A stretch of 64,000 nucleotides of DNA. Source: Diploscapter coronatus. Lineage: Eukaryota > Nematoda > Chromadorea > Rhabditida > Rhabditidae. Where the stretch lies: contig OZ038422.1 of the NCBI GenBank assembly GCA_964036155.1, positions 56,691,201 to 56,755,200 on the forward strand. Direction: 5' to 3'. The position numbers and the translations under genes were made by a program. The notes below the pieces were generated by a model. That model made no database searches and was not told the DNA's origin. It saw only the letters and a list, made by a program, of their open reading frames with translations. Shown in pieces: positions 12,801 through 24,573 of the stretch. Numbering within the stretch: the stretch's first letter is position 1; each line of letters opens with the position of its first letter.

Positions 12801-15800
12801 TCACCCACCCGTGCATCAATCGACCCTCACGCTCCATGTCCGAGCAGTCGAAGGGAACACCAGCTAGAATCTGCTTCACTTCATTTAGCGCTTCCTCAAA
12901 CAGTCTGCAAAATTCAAGCATTTGGTTCAAGTAATCTCTTCATAAACAAAAATTCTAATTTTATACTTCGCAAGAGAGAGAGAATAGCGCGTGCTGCAGA
13001 ATACAAAATTTGGGCTGTTACTGAATCCCAGTTATTCCCGTGAAAATGATACGATTTTCTCCTACTCTCATCTTCTTCTCTATACCTTTTCATCGGGGTT
13101 TAGCAATTGTAGGAATTATTTTCATCTAGAACTGCTGGAATTCGGAATCAATCAAAGAGTATCGAGATGATTCTTGTTGTTGAAGAAAATAAAGCTTTAT
13201 CTTCTCTTTAAAATTGGTTATGTTGACTCACGCTCTGGGATATCCTTCAACAATGAGCTGAACGGGACAGTCCTGGTTGTGAGTTTCGAAGGGCTGTTGT
13301 CTGCTTCTCATGTCGACCAATTGTGCCCAGTATCTCTCTCTCTCGGTCAGTGCATCGCGAAGCTGTGGCAGATCTTCCGGATAGTGGAGCAGTCGCAAGT
13401 CTTTATCCAATTGGCTAAAATTCACACAAATCAAAGAAAAAAACAAGTGTTGTGAAAGAGGACAATTCAAACCTCTTAATTTCTAGCAAGCAGTTAGCTA
13501 CATGAATTTTTTCCGAAAACAGAAAAGAAACTCTAGTTTTATAAGATTAACAGAACTTAAAAATGTGATCTGCTGAAATTACCGGAGTTGAGCGTCGCAA
13601 GCGATGCGGACTGTCTTGGAGATGAAGAGAGTGGTTCTGTATCCGAAAGTGAGGCGCACCCCCATGTTGTCCCTCCTGCGCATGCGCCACTTCAGTGGGT
13701 TTGGAGTGAGTCTCGCGAAGTGGTCCGTGAATCGCTCTGCCAACTGAACATCAATCGATCATCCGAGTCAGTCAATCGTTCTTTTCCCTTACTCAGACTT
13801 CTCCAAACTCTAACCGTAATAGGGAAATAATATTCCACAACGAGTGGAAAAGAGCCAATCATTTTCCTCGTTCGAATAGATGGACTATTTTCAGTTTGTC
13901 GATTTGCGGGGTTAATGTTGGTCAGGTTTAGATAAGTCAGCCCTTCTTCCAATATCAGAGGCTTGTCCAAGGTTTACTCATCCTAGAAAAAATGAATCCT
14001 GGACAAGCCTGCTTCCAATCTACCTGTTGATCTTTCCATTCGAGTTCTGCTGTGGAGTCGTGTTTCGGCTCGATCGGAATGCCCGTTGCATCGAACCATC
14101 TCCTCCGCCCTCCGTCTTCCTGCAGCCAGTAGGTCCAGCCTTTCTTCACTTCGAACGGGAAATGCACGTGCGGGTTCTCGAAGAATTGCTGCAATTCCAC
14201 AACTCACTCATTCGTCCCATGAATTGTCACGATTGACTCACAGCGACTTGCTCCAAGTCGTTAGGATCGACATTTGGATGGACCAGATCGGGCGATAAGT
14301 GCACCCTAATTTCCCTCGATTCCTGGAAGAGCTTCCTCTTGATTTTGCCGAGTTCCCTGCTTATCGGCACCCTGTATAATTCAGTGCATTGAATTGAAAT
14401 GAAGAAAGAGAAGCATACGAGTAGTAGTGGCCTCCGTCCCTGTCAAGCACGACGCTCTCGACTCCGATGCTGTTCGCCATGAGAATGGTCTCGACGTAGT
14501 GCGAGAAGAGAGGGTTCGTGCTCAGGCTCATGGGAATTCCTTGCACAATGAAGATCTGCAACTCTTTATATCGTTTTGTCGAAGTAATTCGCAGTTTGCT
14601 CACCTTGCGACTGATTTCCGGCTGGTTGGAAGGATCTTTGCGCGTCCTGCGAGCAGCAATCAGTCCGTTTGCAGCGAGCACTCTGATGGCCCAGTTGGCG
14701 AACCGTCCGTCGCTCAGCTGCATTTCAATTGAGGATGTTCCATCGAGGGAGGAAGTAGAAATGTACCTGGACAGTGGCTTCGTGATCGCTGTCCCCGATA
14801 GCGACAGGCTGGGAGACCCATCTCATATGCCAGAACAGACGCACATCATCTGCCCCGAAGTGCTTGTTGCCGGAGAAGAGCTCGAGGGGCGCAGGCTGAA
14901 ATAAAACAACTCGTGAAAAGTATTCGAATATGGGGAACAAACCGCGAGGAAGGAGAAGACCTTGCTGTAAGCATTGAGTGTCGCTGCATCGCTGAATTGC
15001 ATAAGCAGACTGCCCGGGGCGAGGCTCAGCTTGTGGCAAATGGCCAGTCTCTCCCAATCAGACAGTCGACGCACCTGAAAAGTCGCAAATCACAGAGTTA
15101 AAAGAGATACGCTCGACATCTTTCAACTGCTCAGTTTGGTGGGTGACATAAATCTTTACGTGAGGAAGGTCATAACAAGGAATGGGAGGAAAGACGAGAA
15201 AAAGGAACAACTCGATCGGTTATTCTCCATGTTCAAGTTATGGAAATAGGTTTACTGCAAAAAACACCTTGCAAAGACAAGCACTTGATGAATAGGGAAA
15301 GGATAAAGACAGGGCAAGGTAGACTAATCTTTCTCTAGAAAAGCTCAATTCATTGTGCTTAACATTTCCAGATCAAACGTAATCTACCTTGCCCTGCTTA
15401 TGAGTCGAAATTTCAGAGATGTATGCCTTTCACAAGTTTACGTCTGTTATGTCAGGATGTTTCTTATAAGAGATCTAGTAGCCCCTTGAAATGAAAATTT
15501 ATTGCACTCGCAAAAATAAACAGGATACTGACGATAATCAAGCTGACCTGTGGGTTCTCCTCCTGTGCATTGCCGGTGCTGAGAGAGAATTGTTGTGCAT
15601 TGGCAGCGGGACAGACGAGACACAGGCAGTCCGCGGGCCAGATGAGTCGCGAGTTGCAGCCGTCCTTCAGGGCGAATGCGAATGAGCCGTTCGGATTGGA
15701 GATGATCACGTCGGACGAGCTCTGCTCGATTGCGTCTCTCTGCTGCTGCTGTTGCTGAATCTGTCGAGTGTGCTGCTGCAATTCCACATTCAGTTTTGTC

Positions 15801-17225
15801 GACTGCACTTATCAAAGCATTCCTCACCTTGATTTCACAACGCAGGCACTGTGAGAGATAGTGGTTAAGCAAATTGGAGTCAGCCAACATTGTGATGGGG
15901 TCGACTGCCTTCGGCTCGAACTGCTCGACGCCGGGCGGGCACTCCAAGGACGGCACTGCCTGAATCAGAAAGCGAATATCGATTCACAAATCACTATGGA
16001 AATTCGAAAGATGTTACTTTGGATTTTCATTTACAGAGACATCATTATGTACGAAGAAGAAATGTACAGTGCAATGTTGAGCTAATTTGTGTCATAACTC
16101 TACGGATGCGCAATCTTTTCCTCCACAAGTATAATCTTTCCTCCTAAATGGTGAAAACGAGAAATAGTATTTGAAAGGAAAGATTCCACTTATGGGAGAA
16201 ATCACTGAACTTGTTGAAGGAAAGACTATGCAGCTAACAAAGTTGATGATGAAAGGAGGAAAGAATATCTACCTTTCTGGAATTATTTGTGGAAGATGCC
16301 TGAAAACCGGTGCAGTCAGTGAGCAGACACCGTCTGAGAGGGAACAGGGCTATCGAGTCATAGACGACGCGTGGCTGTGGCTCGAGGGACTCACTATCCG
16401 AGTCCCTGAATTCCAAGTCGAGCGTTTATGATAAATCTTTAATGCATCTGCTGAATTAGTTTGCTTCAGATGAAAAAAGCGTTTTTCTTTTCAAAAGGAT
16501 GAGAGGAATTCAAAGAAACGCTGTTAATTCGAAAAGAAAGAAATGTGTTGATATCTGATTACCTCTACTATATATAAAATCAAGTATAAAGATGAAGATG
16601 ATCTCCATCATGAAATCAAGGTTATTTCCAATTTTGAGAATGAACTCATGTTGATTGTTCAGAAGCAAGTCGAGTAAATCATGTTCATTCGTGACAACAA
16701 TTCACTTGAATTCTTTGAACTAACCAGTTATTGAAGCTGAGCTGCTGATTCTTGGTGGGCACAAGGAGCTCGTCGGGCCAGTTGAAGCACTGTTCGATGG
16801 TGAGGAAGGGTCTGTGAGGGACAGGAGTGGGCCTCATTCCATCCAGCTGCAGGGGCTGCTCGGTCTGCTGTGTCATCGGCCAGTATCTGACTTGTGCCTC
16901 CCGTTCTTCCCGCTCCATCCTCACTCGGATCTGGCGTGCCACTCGTGCCAGCTCGCTCTCTTCCTCCTGCTGCACCTCGACTTCAGCCACTTGCTCGTCG
17001 TCCGTCTGCAGTTCCAGTCCCTGTACTTCTCGTGTCGTCCGCTGCATTCCTTCTTCCTCCGAGGGCTCGTCCCAGTCCATTTTCAGCTGAAATCACGTTG
17101 GCTAACTTCTTCCCCAATTTCTCAATCCATCAACTTACTTCCATATTGGGATTCTGCACCACCCAAGGGTACTTATGCGCCTTTTTCTTCCTGGCCGTCT
17201 TCCTCTGCATTCTATCACTGTTCAT
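9845..17225 (-). CDS. RBR-type E3 ubiquitin ligase with a long unassigned N-terminus
   Basis: This gene encodes a RING1-IBR-RING2 ligase that should take ubiquitin from an E2 onto its own cysteine and then onto a target. The start is ATG 17223-17225 ([20 protein letters not shown]), 15 nt after a TTTCAG. A long N-terminal part (about 17.2-11.65 kb) has an acidic Glu-rich segment, a short poly-Gln run near 15745 and no helicase motifs that I can see. RING1 (11390-11550) reads CPVC then CSHSYCLDC. The IBR (10740-11050) has [16 protein letters not shown] and an [12 protein letters not shown] segment. RING2 (about 10510-10670) has CPSC, the catalytic-type GCNHMEC and FCWLC. The C-terminus follows RING2 and ends with an exon at about 9902-9985. 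The stop at 9845-9847 is the read-through choice; a GTAAGT donor at the end of that exon makes the true end uncertain. The RBR assignment is secure, but the subfamily is not. Confidence 0.8.
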
Positions 17226-17249
17226 TTTGAGACTGTTGCACTGAAATTG

Positions 17250-18467
17250 AAGCTAGTTATTCGAGACAAGTGAAACGAATTCGGGAAAAAATCGACCTGA
17301 AATATCAGATTACATAGAAGACGTAATGGAAAGAAATTCGATGCGGAAACGGTATACCGTGTTTGGAAGAAAATGTGGATTGTTAGTTTAGCGTCAAGAA
17401 ATCGCGATATTTCAGAAAAGAATTCAAGAAAATAACAAATTCAAAGTTCAGGCTTAAAATTAGAGAATTTCTGAAAATTTGTCAAGAAGATCGGCAAAAT
17501 TCAATGCAGTTCTGTTCAAGACTGGAGAATCAGAAGATAAGTGAGTAATTAGTCTACAAAATTAGTGATAAAAGCAGAAGTTTGAAAATCGAGAAGGATA
17601 GTTGAAAGATTTTGCCAAGTGGAAGAATAAGTGATGAAGATGTCTTGTTCAGAGAAAGCGTTTTTTTAGATCTTTTCGTTAATGGTTTCTACGAATCTTA
17701 ATTTTTCCTCGAGTTTCAAAAGTCAGCTGGATGCTAAAATCCCAAAATCATTCATGTAAAAAAAACCGCTTGACATCCTCATTGAATGCTACCTGAACGA
17801 ACAAAATCGTATTTGAAATATGTGCCATTTTGAAACGTCTGTGTTGAAACTTTTGCCAGATTTCACTTAATCATATATTTCAGGGTTAGAGAATTTTCTG
17901 ATGGAAGGGGAAATAAGCAATTGAAAATGGAATGGAAAAGTATGGGCAGAAAATTGCATTTTTGCGAAGTAGTGAGAAATCTCGCAATGGAGACATATTT
18001 ACTGATTGGCAATGAACTTGGAGCCGACTTTTAACAATTCGAATCGTGATTAACTGTATGAAGCGAGCCTTTTCAAGAGACTGAAAAAAACTTGCTTATT
18101 CTCTCGAAGAGACTCGCGATTCATGAGGTTAAACTCGGTTCCAGACGTTACAATTATGGCACGGATCGGAAACAAGAATTTTAACCAAATTTAAATAGTA
18201 AAGATATTCCAAGGTAAATGTGTATACCTTCTTGGAAATGGTATCCTGAAGAAAACCATGCAAAAAGATCGATTTATCGCAAATAAACAAATAAAAACAA
18301 AAAAACGAGTAAGAATAAGTGCCCCTTCTCAAACAATTCATCAAATCCTTGCAGAAGAAAAAAACCACAACAACAGCAACAATTAAAGAAATAATGGGAA
18401 TAATTAGGAAATAATAATTACAAAAACAAAATAAATACAACAATAAACAAAAAATGTACAACAGAAA
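17250..18467. other. Spacer between the Argonaute 3' end and the RBR start
   Basis: About 1.2 kb of AT-rich sequence lies between the Argonaute poly(A) signal and the RBR first exon. I see no convincing exon or RNA gene in it. Confidence 0.5.
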
Positions 18468-18473
18468 TTTATT
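18468..18473 (-). terminator. AATAAA poly(A) signal of the Argonaute gene
   Basis: TTTATT on the plus strand reads AATAAA on the minus strand, about 135 nt after the Argonaute stop. The sequence beyond it (18270-18460) is unusually A-rich with CAA/AAAC words on the plus strand. Confidence 0.55.
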
Positions 18474-18606
18474 CTGGGAAGGTTGATGATGACTAGCGAG
18501 AGGGAAAGACCGAAGCTTGCTTGGGGGAAAGGAGAAGGGAGAATGAGAAAGAATTGGTTGGTTCTGGGAATGAAGTGGTAAGGAAGCCGGTGCTGCTGCT
18601 ACCGAT

Positions 18607-21600
18607 TCACGCGTTGAAGCGAATCTGAAAATTGAAGAATAAGAATGAGCGAATAAGGACGATTTGAAGAAGTTGTGTGCACACCTGTCTGAGCGGCTTG
18701 TTGTTGTAGGTCAAGCTGGAGTTGAGTCTCTCAAAGTCGACAGGTCCGTCAGCAGAGCCAGAGCCGTACCTGTAGTTCTCGTTTTGAATTCGTTAGGATT
18801 AAGGTGGATCTCACTTGGCGATGCTGTTGTTCCTTCCTCGCTTGGCACATCTGTCAGCGACCAGCAGAGGCGCGGGCAGAGCCGTGGCCAGATTAACGAT
18901 GTTGTGCATGAATGAGAGCAGATGAGTGAGGCACTGAAATTCACACAAGGATGTTTGAAGGCAACCAGATGACAACTCGTACCTCAATTGTGTTCAGGTC
19001 GTAGCCAATCTGGTCGTGGATGACGGAGTACTTCACGCTCTTGGCGGTGCCCTGGAAGAATTTCAAATTGTGATCAAATAATAAAGGAATCGAGGAATTC
19101 TGTGAAATGTACCTGGAAAGCCAGATGGGAGTTCATGTAGAACTCGGTAATCACGGGGGAGACGATGTGCGTGTCGATGACCGTGCCGCTCGGGATGTTC
19201 TGCTTCGTTGCGTTCTCTCCAGAGATTTGCTGAAAAAGTCCATGAAAAGTTTTGGACTTGAAAATTTCGCCATTGCTTATACATGTTATTGATAACTTTT
19301 TCAGATTGTCAGAAATAAGAGCTGCAGACAAACCTGCTGGAAGATCCTCTCGTTGTGGGACTTCGAGGCGACGATGATGGTGACCTGCTTAGACGGGGCG
19401 ATGGCCTCCTCGATGCGCGGAGTGACCACGGTGATTAGCTGAAAGCGTGGCATCAATTCCCTCCCCTCATTTCTGATCGATTGACTCACATCCTTGAAGG
19501 AGCCCTCGCTGGGCCCATTCAGATAGACGACCAGTTGGTTGATGGCAGTCTTCCTCGCGGCAATCGCTTCGGCCACAACCGTCCTGCAGATATCGCGAAT
19601 GCACGCGGCCAGGGCCTGAAGGATGGTCGGTCATTCGTATCCAATCTGCCCCTATAGTTTCCAATCCAACCTCAGGGTTCTTGGTGTCGCAGAAGCGGTA
19701 GTCTCCCTTGAAGTACTGCAGATCGGCTCCGTAGTTGGCAGCGAATCCCAGGCAAGGCGTCTGCAAGAAATCAATAACTCGTTCAAAATTTCAGCTTTCC
19801 TTGCTGAAAAATGAGTTTTCCTTCCAAAATTCAAATCATTTTGCAACTTGGAAAGTCGATGAGAAAAGCTATATAGATTGATTTTTGTCAATTTCGTTCA
19901 GAAATTCGTTGTCGACAGACCTCAGAAGCAGTGGCGGACATCTCGAAGCCGAGGATGAGGCAGTTGGGCGACTCGATCGGAGATTTGGTCTGCGTACTCA
20001 GGCCGTGCAGAGTCATCTCGTGGTTCAGGCCGCCGCACTTCGCGTTGATCTGCAGAATCACAATCATCGACTGCTACACACTTATCTGACCATGATTGCA
20101 AACAAATGGGCCGAAATTCCGACAGGAGCGAGTATTCCCCTTTCTCGGCTTCAAGCGCGATTCTCACTTGTTCCTTTTACTTCTTTTTCAATCGAATTTC
20201 GATTTTAGCACTGCAAATAAAGGGAAAACACAAGTGGAAATCTCGAGTGAAGCAGAGGAAGATACACGTTTATTTCAAGATTCTGACCTATTCGTGAGTG
20301 CGAATACTTTTCTCAAATGCTATTTTCTCCATCCTCACGAGGAATGCTGCTCGTAGCATCGAACCCTCATCATTCCCTACCTTCATGACTACATTGGTGA
20401 GCGTGTCCCTCTGGTTCTTCATGACCGTGTTCTTCATCTTGAAGTAGTCGATTTCCTGAGTCAGGATCTGGTACTCCAGCTCCATCAGCTTGATCTGGTC
20501 TGAAACATTAATTACTCTCCGAGCATAGTCAGTGGATGTCCAAACCGTGCAGCTTGACAGAGGACTCGCTGACGAAGAACAGGAACTTGATGCCCTGAGC
20601 CTTGGCCTCTTCGAAGATGGCCTGCAATAAACTAATCAACCATTTAAATCCTACAAGTCTCGATTTTTATCGTGTTACTGAGAAAATTCGCTCCACGTTT
20701 TTCATTACCAATACCGTCGCTAATTAACTTTCCAAGAACTTGAGATCTTCAAACTTATTCATTTCTAAACATTTTTTACAAATCTAATATTTGACTTTCC
20801 CCGAGAACTTGAAGATGTTCATTTACATCTTCAAAACGATTCTACTGTTAAACAGAAAAGCAATCATATCAATTATTAGTTCTTCTTTCCTCGTTTATCC
20901 TAGCTAACCTTGACAGTGTTGAAATTGGCCCTGCCGTGATAGGCCACGTCTGCTTCAGTTGCCTTGACTCCGCGGTCGCTCATTTCCCTCATCAGTTTGT
21001 TGTAGTAGTCACTGCAAAATAATGCCTTGTCAGATCGACCTGTCTGCAAGTGTGACTCACTCGACGAGGTTGTCGCTCTGTCTGGGCTGGCCTCCGTAGA
21101 GAATGTGCCACTTCCATTTGGGAAGCACTTTGGCCTTGACGAATCTGTTCCTGTCGATGCGCCATCTGCCTGCCTGTGCCTGCATTGTAGTCGGACGGTT
21201 TCCCTGTCCTGCATAAGCGATCGACGGCTGCGGCAGCACGCGGCCTTTCACCTGTAATTCACAATTTCAGTTTCAATTCTAGTCGAGGATCAGTCAGTTT
21301 CTTTTCTTGCTTCTAGTTTTTATAGTCAAGTGACAGTGTCAACGAAAGACTGATATCACTCCCAGCGATAGAGGTCTGTTCTCAAAATTAGATCTCGATT
21401 TAAGAGCGCTTCTAGTCCTTTGTAGACCCCCGGACAAGAAAGTGGTTTTTGTATTCATTTTCAATGAACGAACCATGGTGAATTTGTCATCCGGCTTAAT
21501 TCCCGCGTTGAGCAGCATCTTGTTGCCAGGCACGAGTCCGATCTCTCTCTTCATTGCAGCCGTCTGGTTGAATCTCTTCTCCGGGAGTGCAGCAGAGCAC

Positions 21601-23931
21601 TGCAAATGAACTCATTTGATGTGATTGCAGATGGAATGACAGACTCTGATCATGATGGCCTGATTCTGGACGGACTCCTGCTCCTTCTTGACTCGCTGCA
21701 GGTTGCACACCATCAGCAGTTCCATTGGGAACCAGGGACGATTGCCGCCACGCATCGGGTTCTTCGGGCCCACCGTGAAGTATTGGGGATAGCTGAAAAG
21801 AACTGATAATTAATTATTGACAAAAAAAGTTGAAATCTCAATTCCTTCTAATTACCCGCTTGTCATTCATATCTCCATTTCGTAATTTTTCATTGAATTC
21901 TATGCTTTCAAAAAAGAATATTTTCCTTTGTCCATGCGCGGTTTTCAATATTTTCCCTTTTCTCTCCATCTGCCTTTCGTCATTATCACGAAACGAAATG
22001 CAGATGGACGGAAAAGAAAGACAATAATAAAAGAAAACGTGGTGCAGAAAAAGATATGCTGTTCCCTCACGAAATTTCGCCCACCCCTTAATGTCAAACT
22101 CACCGCAGTTTGATGTTGTACTTCCTGGCGAAATAGTCAGCGATAGAGCTGTACTTCTCGCCTCCAGCGCCAGCGAATGCAGTCTCCTTGCTGTTAGCCG
22201 CGGGTCCGTTGACGCGTCCAATCGTGAACGTCTTCGGCTCTTTCTGAGCATCTTTGCCATAGATCAGTGCCACCGTCAAGTCTGCAAATTCACCGATTGG
22301 AAATTCCCCTACTCGCAGAGATAAGAGAAGAAAAGGAGAATTTTATGAAAGGTGTTTCTATTTCAATATGAAATAGAAATCTAAGCGATTTTAGTGTCAA
22401 TGCTGAAAAGATTGAACGAGTTTTTCTTTCTGATGACTTGAGCAATTACTAAATGGCGGATGTCTTTTCCGCACTATTTCTTTTTTTTTATCTAATTATA
22501 AAATTCTGCCATTTAGTAATTGCCGATGGCTTTTTATCAAGTCTCGAATTTGTAAAAAAAAAAAAAATTCAAATTTTACTTGCAGAAAACACCATTTCAC
22601 TCATAAATCTTGTGCCTTTGCCAAAAGCTATCTCAGATATCAATCCCTTCAAGTTCTTCCTCTCATCTCGATCACTCACCCTTGATCTTCTTCTCGACGG
22701 TTTTCGTATCGTAGCTGTTTGGACGGAGATCGGCCTGTCCGCCCTGCTTGCCGAACATGCTGAGCACCTTGTCCACGAGGTTCTGATTGCCCTGGTGGAC
22801 GGCGGTCTTCTTCAACTCGGTCACTGCGTAGACAGTCGGCTGCTTGCGCTCGCCTTCCAACACCTTCACGGACTTCGACACGCCCACCTTCATCTCCATG
22901 CATTCTTCCAGGGGCTTCAGATCGTCGGGGCTGCAAAATGTTCACTTTCTCCTAAGAAAGAGGGTAGAAAAGAACCAACGGCAGTTTGGAAGTGGCAGAT
23001 TTGACAGAATAGAAAAATGGCGAAATGTAATAGTTAGAGATATAGAAGAATGTTTGAGATAAAGATATGAGGAAAGTGCGTTTTGTCATTTGCAAGTTGC
23101 CAGAACCAACCCGAATCCGTTGGGAGCCTTGAGCATGAAGTGGTTGCACTGGCCGTAGGTCACCCAGTTCTGGCTGAAATCAGTCAATCTGTCAATGTTC
23201 ATGGAATTGCATGGACTAACTCGTTGAACGGCTTCTGCGAGATGAGCAGATTGAAGACCTCCAGAATCCCCTTATCAGCTTGATCGGGGCGAATATTGAC
23301 GGCCTTGGAGATGTCATTCGACGAGACTTGAAAGTCCTCCGTCACTCTGCTGATCTTCACGCGAATCTCGGCGGCTTCCTGCTTGACCGTCAACAGACTC
23401 GGAGGCAGTTTGAACGTGACGCCCTGCAAGTGGATGATTAATGGTGATCGCTTGGATTGCAATAACACACCTGCGCAGGGACATTGAGCTCTCTGAGGGA
23501 GAACATGACGGCCTGTCTGTCGTAAAGCAGCATGTTGTTTGGCAAGCCGAAGAAGGCAGCTTGCTCCTTAGTCAGCGTCTGCATCACGTCCGTCGCCTGC
23601 CCCTTCCTTCTCTGAGTGTCCGGGCTGAAAGCATTCATGTCTCACTTTCGTTCCTTTCAAAACTTCGACAACTCACTCATTCTTCGGTCCCTTGGTGAAG
23701 ATCTTGGGCCTCTCCTCGTTGATTTCCCCGGATCCAGACGGCATGCGGAAGAAGAGGGCCATCTCCACGTCGTACTTGTAGTAGACCAGGTCCTTGGTGA
23801 CTTCGAGGCGCGTCAGGTTGGTCTGGAAACGAGCCTCTGCGCCCATGTTGCCCGGTTTCTTCTTCGGCGCGTAGACGGCAGCCATCCCCTTGTTGATGCT
23901 CATCTTGCTCACGTCCGGCAGCTCCGACATC
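18607..23931 (-). CDS. Argonaute, worm-specific (WAGO-like) clade, slicer residues lost
   Basis: This gene encodes a small-RNA-binding Argonaute of the PAZ-PIWI type. The start (23929-23931, MSELPDVSKMSINKGMAAVY) is 35 nt behind a TTTGCAG acceptor. About 17 exons give an N domain, a linker, a PAZ region, MID (for example KFLFFVSES, about 20570-20620) and PIWI, ending NNKPLRQIRFNA. The PIWI catalytic positions read LGFEMSA for the first Asp (E here), VVYLNGPSEGSF for the second Asp (N here), and LPAPLLVADRCAKRG where slicers have His (D here). Loss of both Asp residues is typical of WAGO proteins, which bind secondary 22G RNAs and silence without cutting. The clade call rests on these motifs and the overall style; I could not build a tree. 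It diverges from the gene at 24574. Confidence 0.88.
22442..22523. repeat. Short intronic element with 16-bp perfect inverted ends
   Basis: GCAATTACTAAATGGC at 22442-22457 is repeated as its exact complement at 22508-22523. It lies in an Argonaute intron, and the sequence between the arms is T-rich. It could be a small MITE or a foldback. Confidence 0.55.
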
Positions 23932-23966
23932 CTTTCTTTTTCTTTACCAGTTCGAGTTGCTGGTTG

Positions 23967-24553
23967 CTGCAAAGCACGAAATAAACGAATAACTAGAACG
24001 AGTCCCAAGAATTCTCGAGTTCGAAAATGAGAGAAGATGGACGATTTAAAATCGTGAAGTTTCGACGATTTTAGCAGACTTGCAAATAAAAATCCACACT
24101 TGCGGATTGGGTGTCATTTTTGAAAGTGCGGGCGTCAAATTTGAAAAAGTTCTAGTCTCGTCATTTTCACAGTTCTAGAATTATTTTTGGAAGAGATGTG
24201 ATCAATTTCGCTGTTTCCGAAAGTTCTAGGACCAATTTCGTCAGTTTCAAGGGAAAAACGAACGAAAATTCGGAACATGATTTGAGAAATTTCACAAGGT
24301 CTTCTACGGAATTTCCGATTTTTGGATGTCGCCCGCTTACTTCGTCTCACTTCCACGTGGTCGACACGGAAAATGAGACGAAAACTTCGACAAGGTAAAA
24401 TACGAAAAGAATGCAAATTTGACAAGAAAATGACGACGAATTTTAGGCCAGCAAGAAATGAGTTGGCAATCACATTGCAAAACATGCTGTAAACAATGCA
24501 CGTTTTTCATACAGAATTTTGACAACAGCGTTAAAACTGCGGATCCCGCATTC
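23967..24553. promoter_or_regulatory. Shared upstream region of two divergent genes
   Basis: About 590 nt separate the first minus-strand exon of the Argonaute (acceptor at 23967) from the first exon of the plus-strand orphan gene (acceptor near 24554). Any promoters for both must lie here or slightly beyond. I see no TATA box and cannot mark individual sites. Confidence 0.35.
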
Positions 24554-24573
24554 AGTTTCAATTGTGGATCCAC

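Noticed and set aside
16814..17244. Long plus-strand ORFs rich in Ser, Cys, Pro and Leu
   Set aside because: They are shadows of the acidic Glu/Gln-rich first exons of the RBR gene on the other strand.
18270..18460. A-rich stretch as a possible retroelement tail
   Set aside because: It lies next to the Argonaute poly(A) signal with no element body or target duplication; it is better read as low-complexity 3'-flanking sequence.
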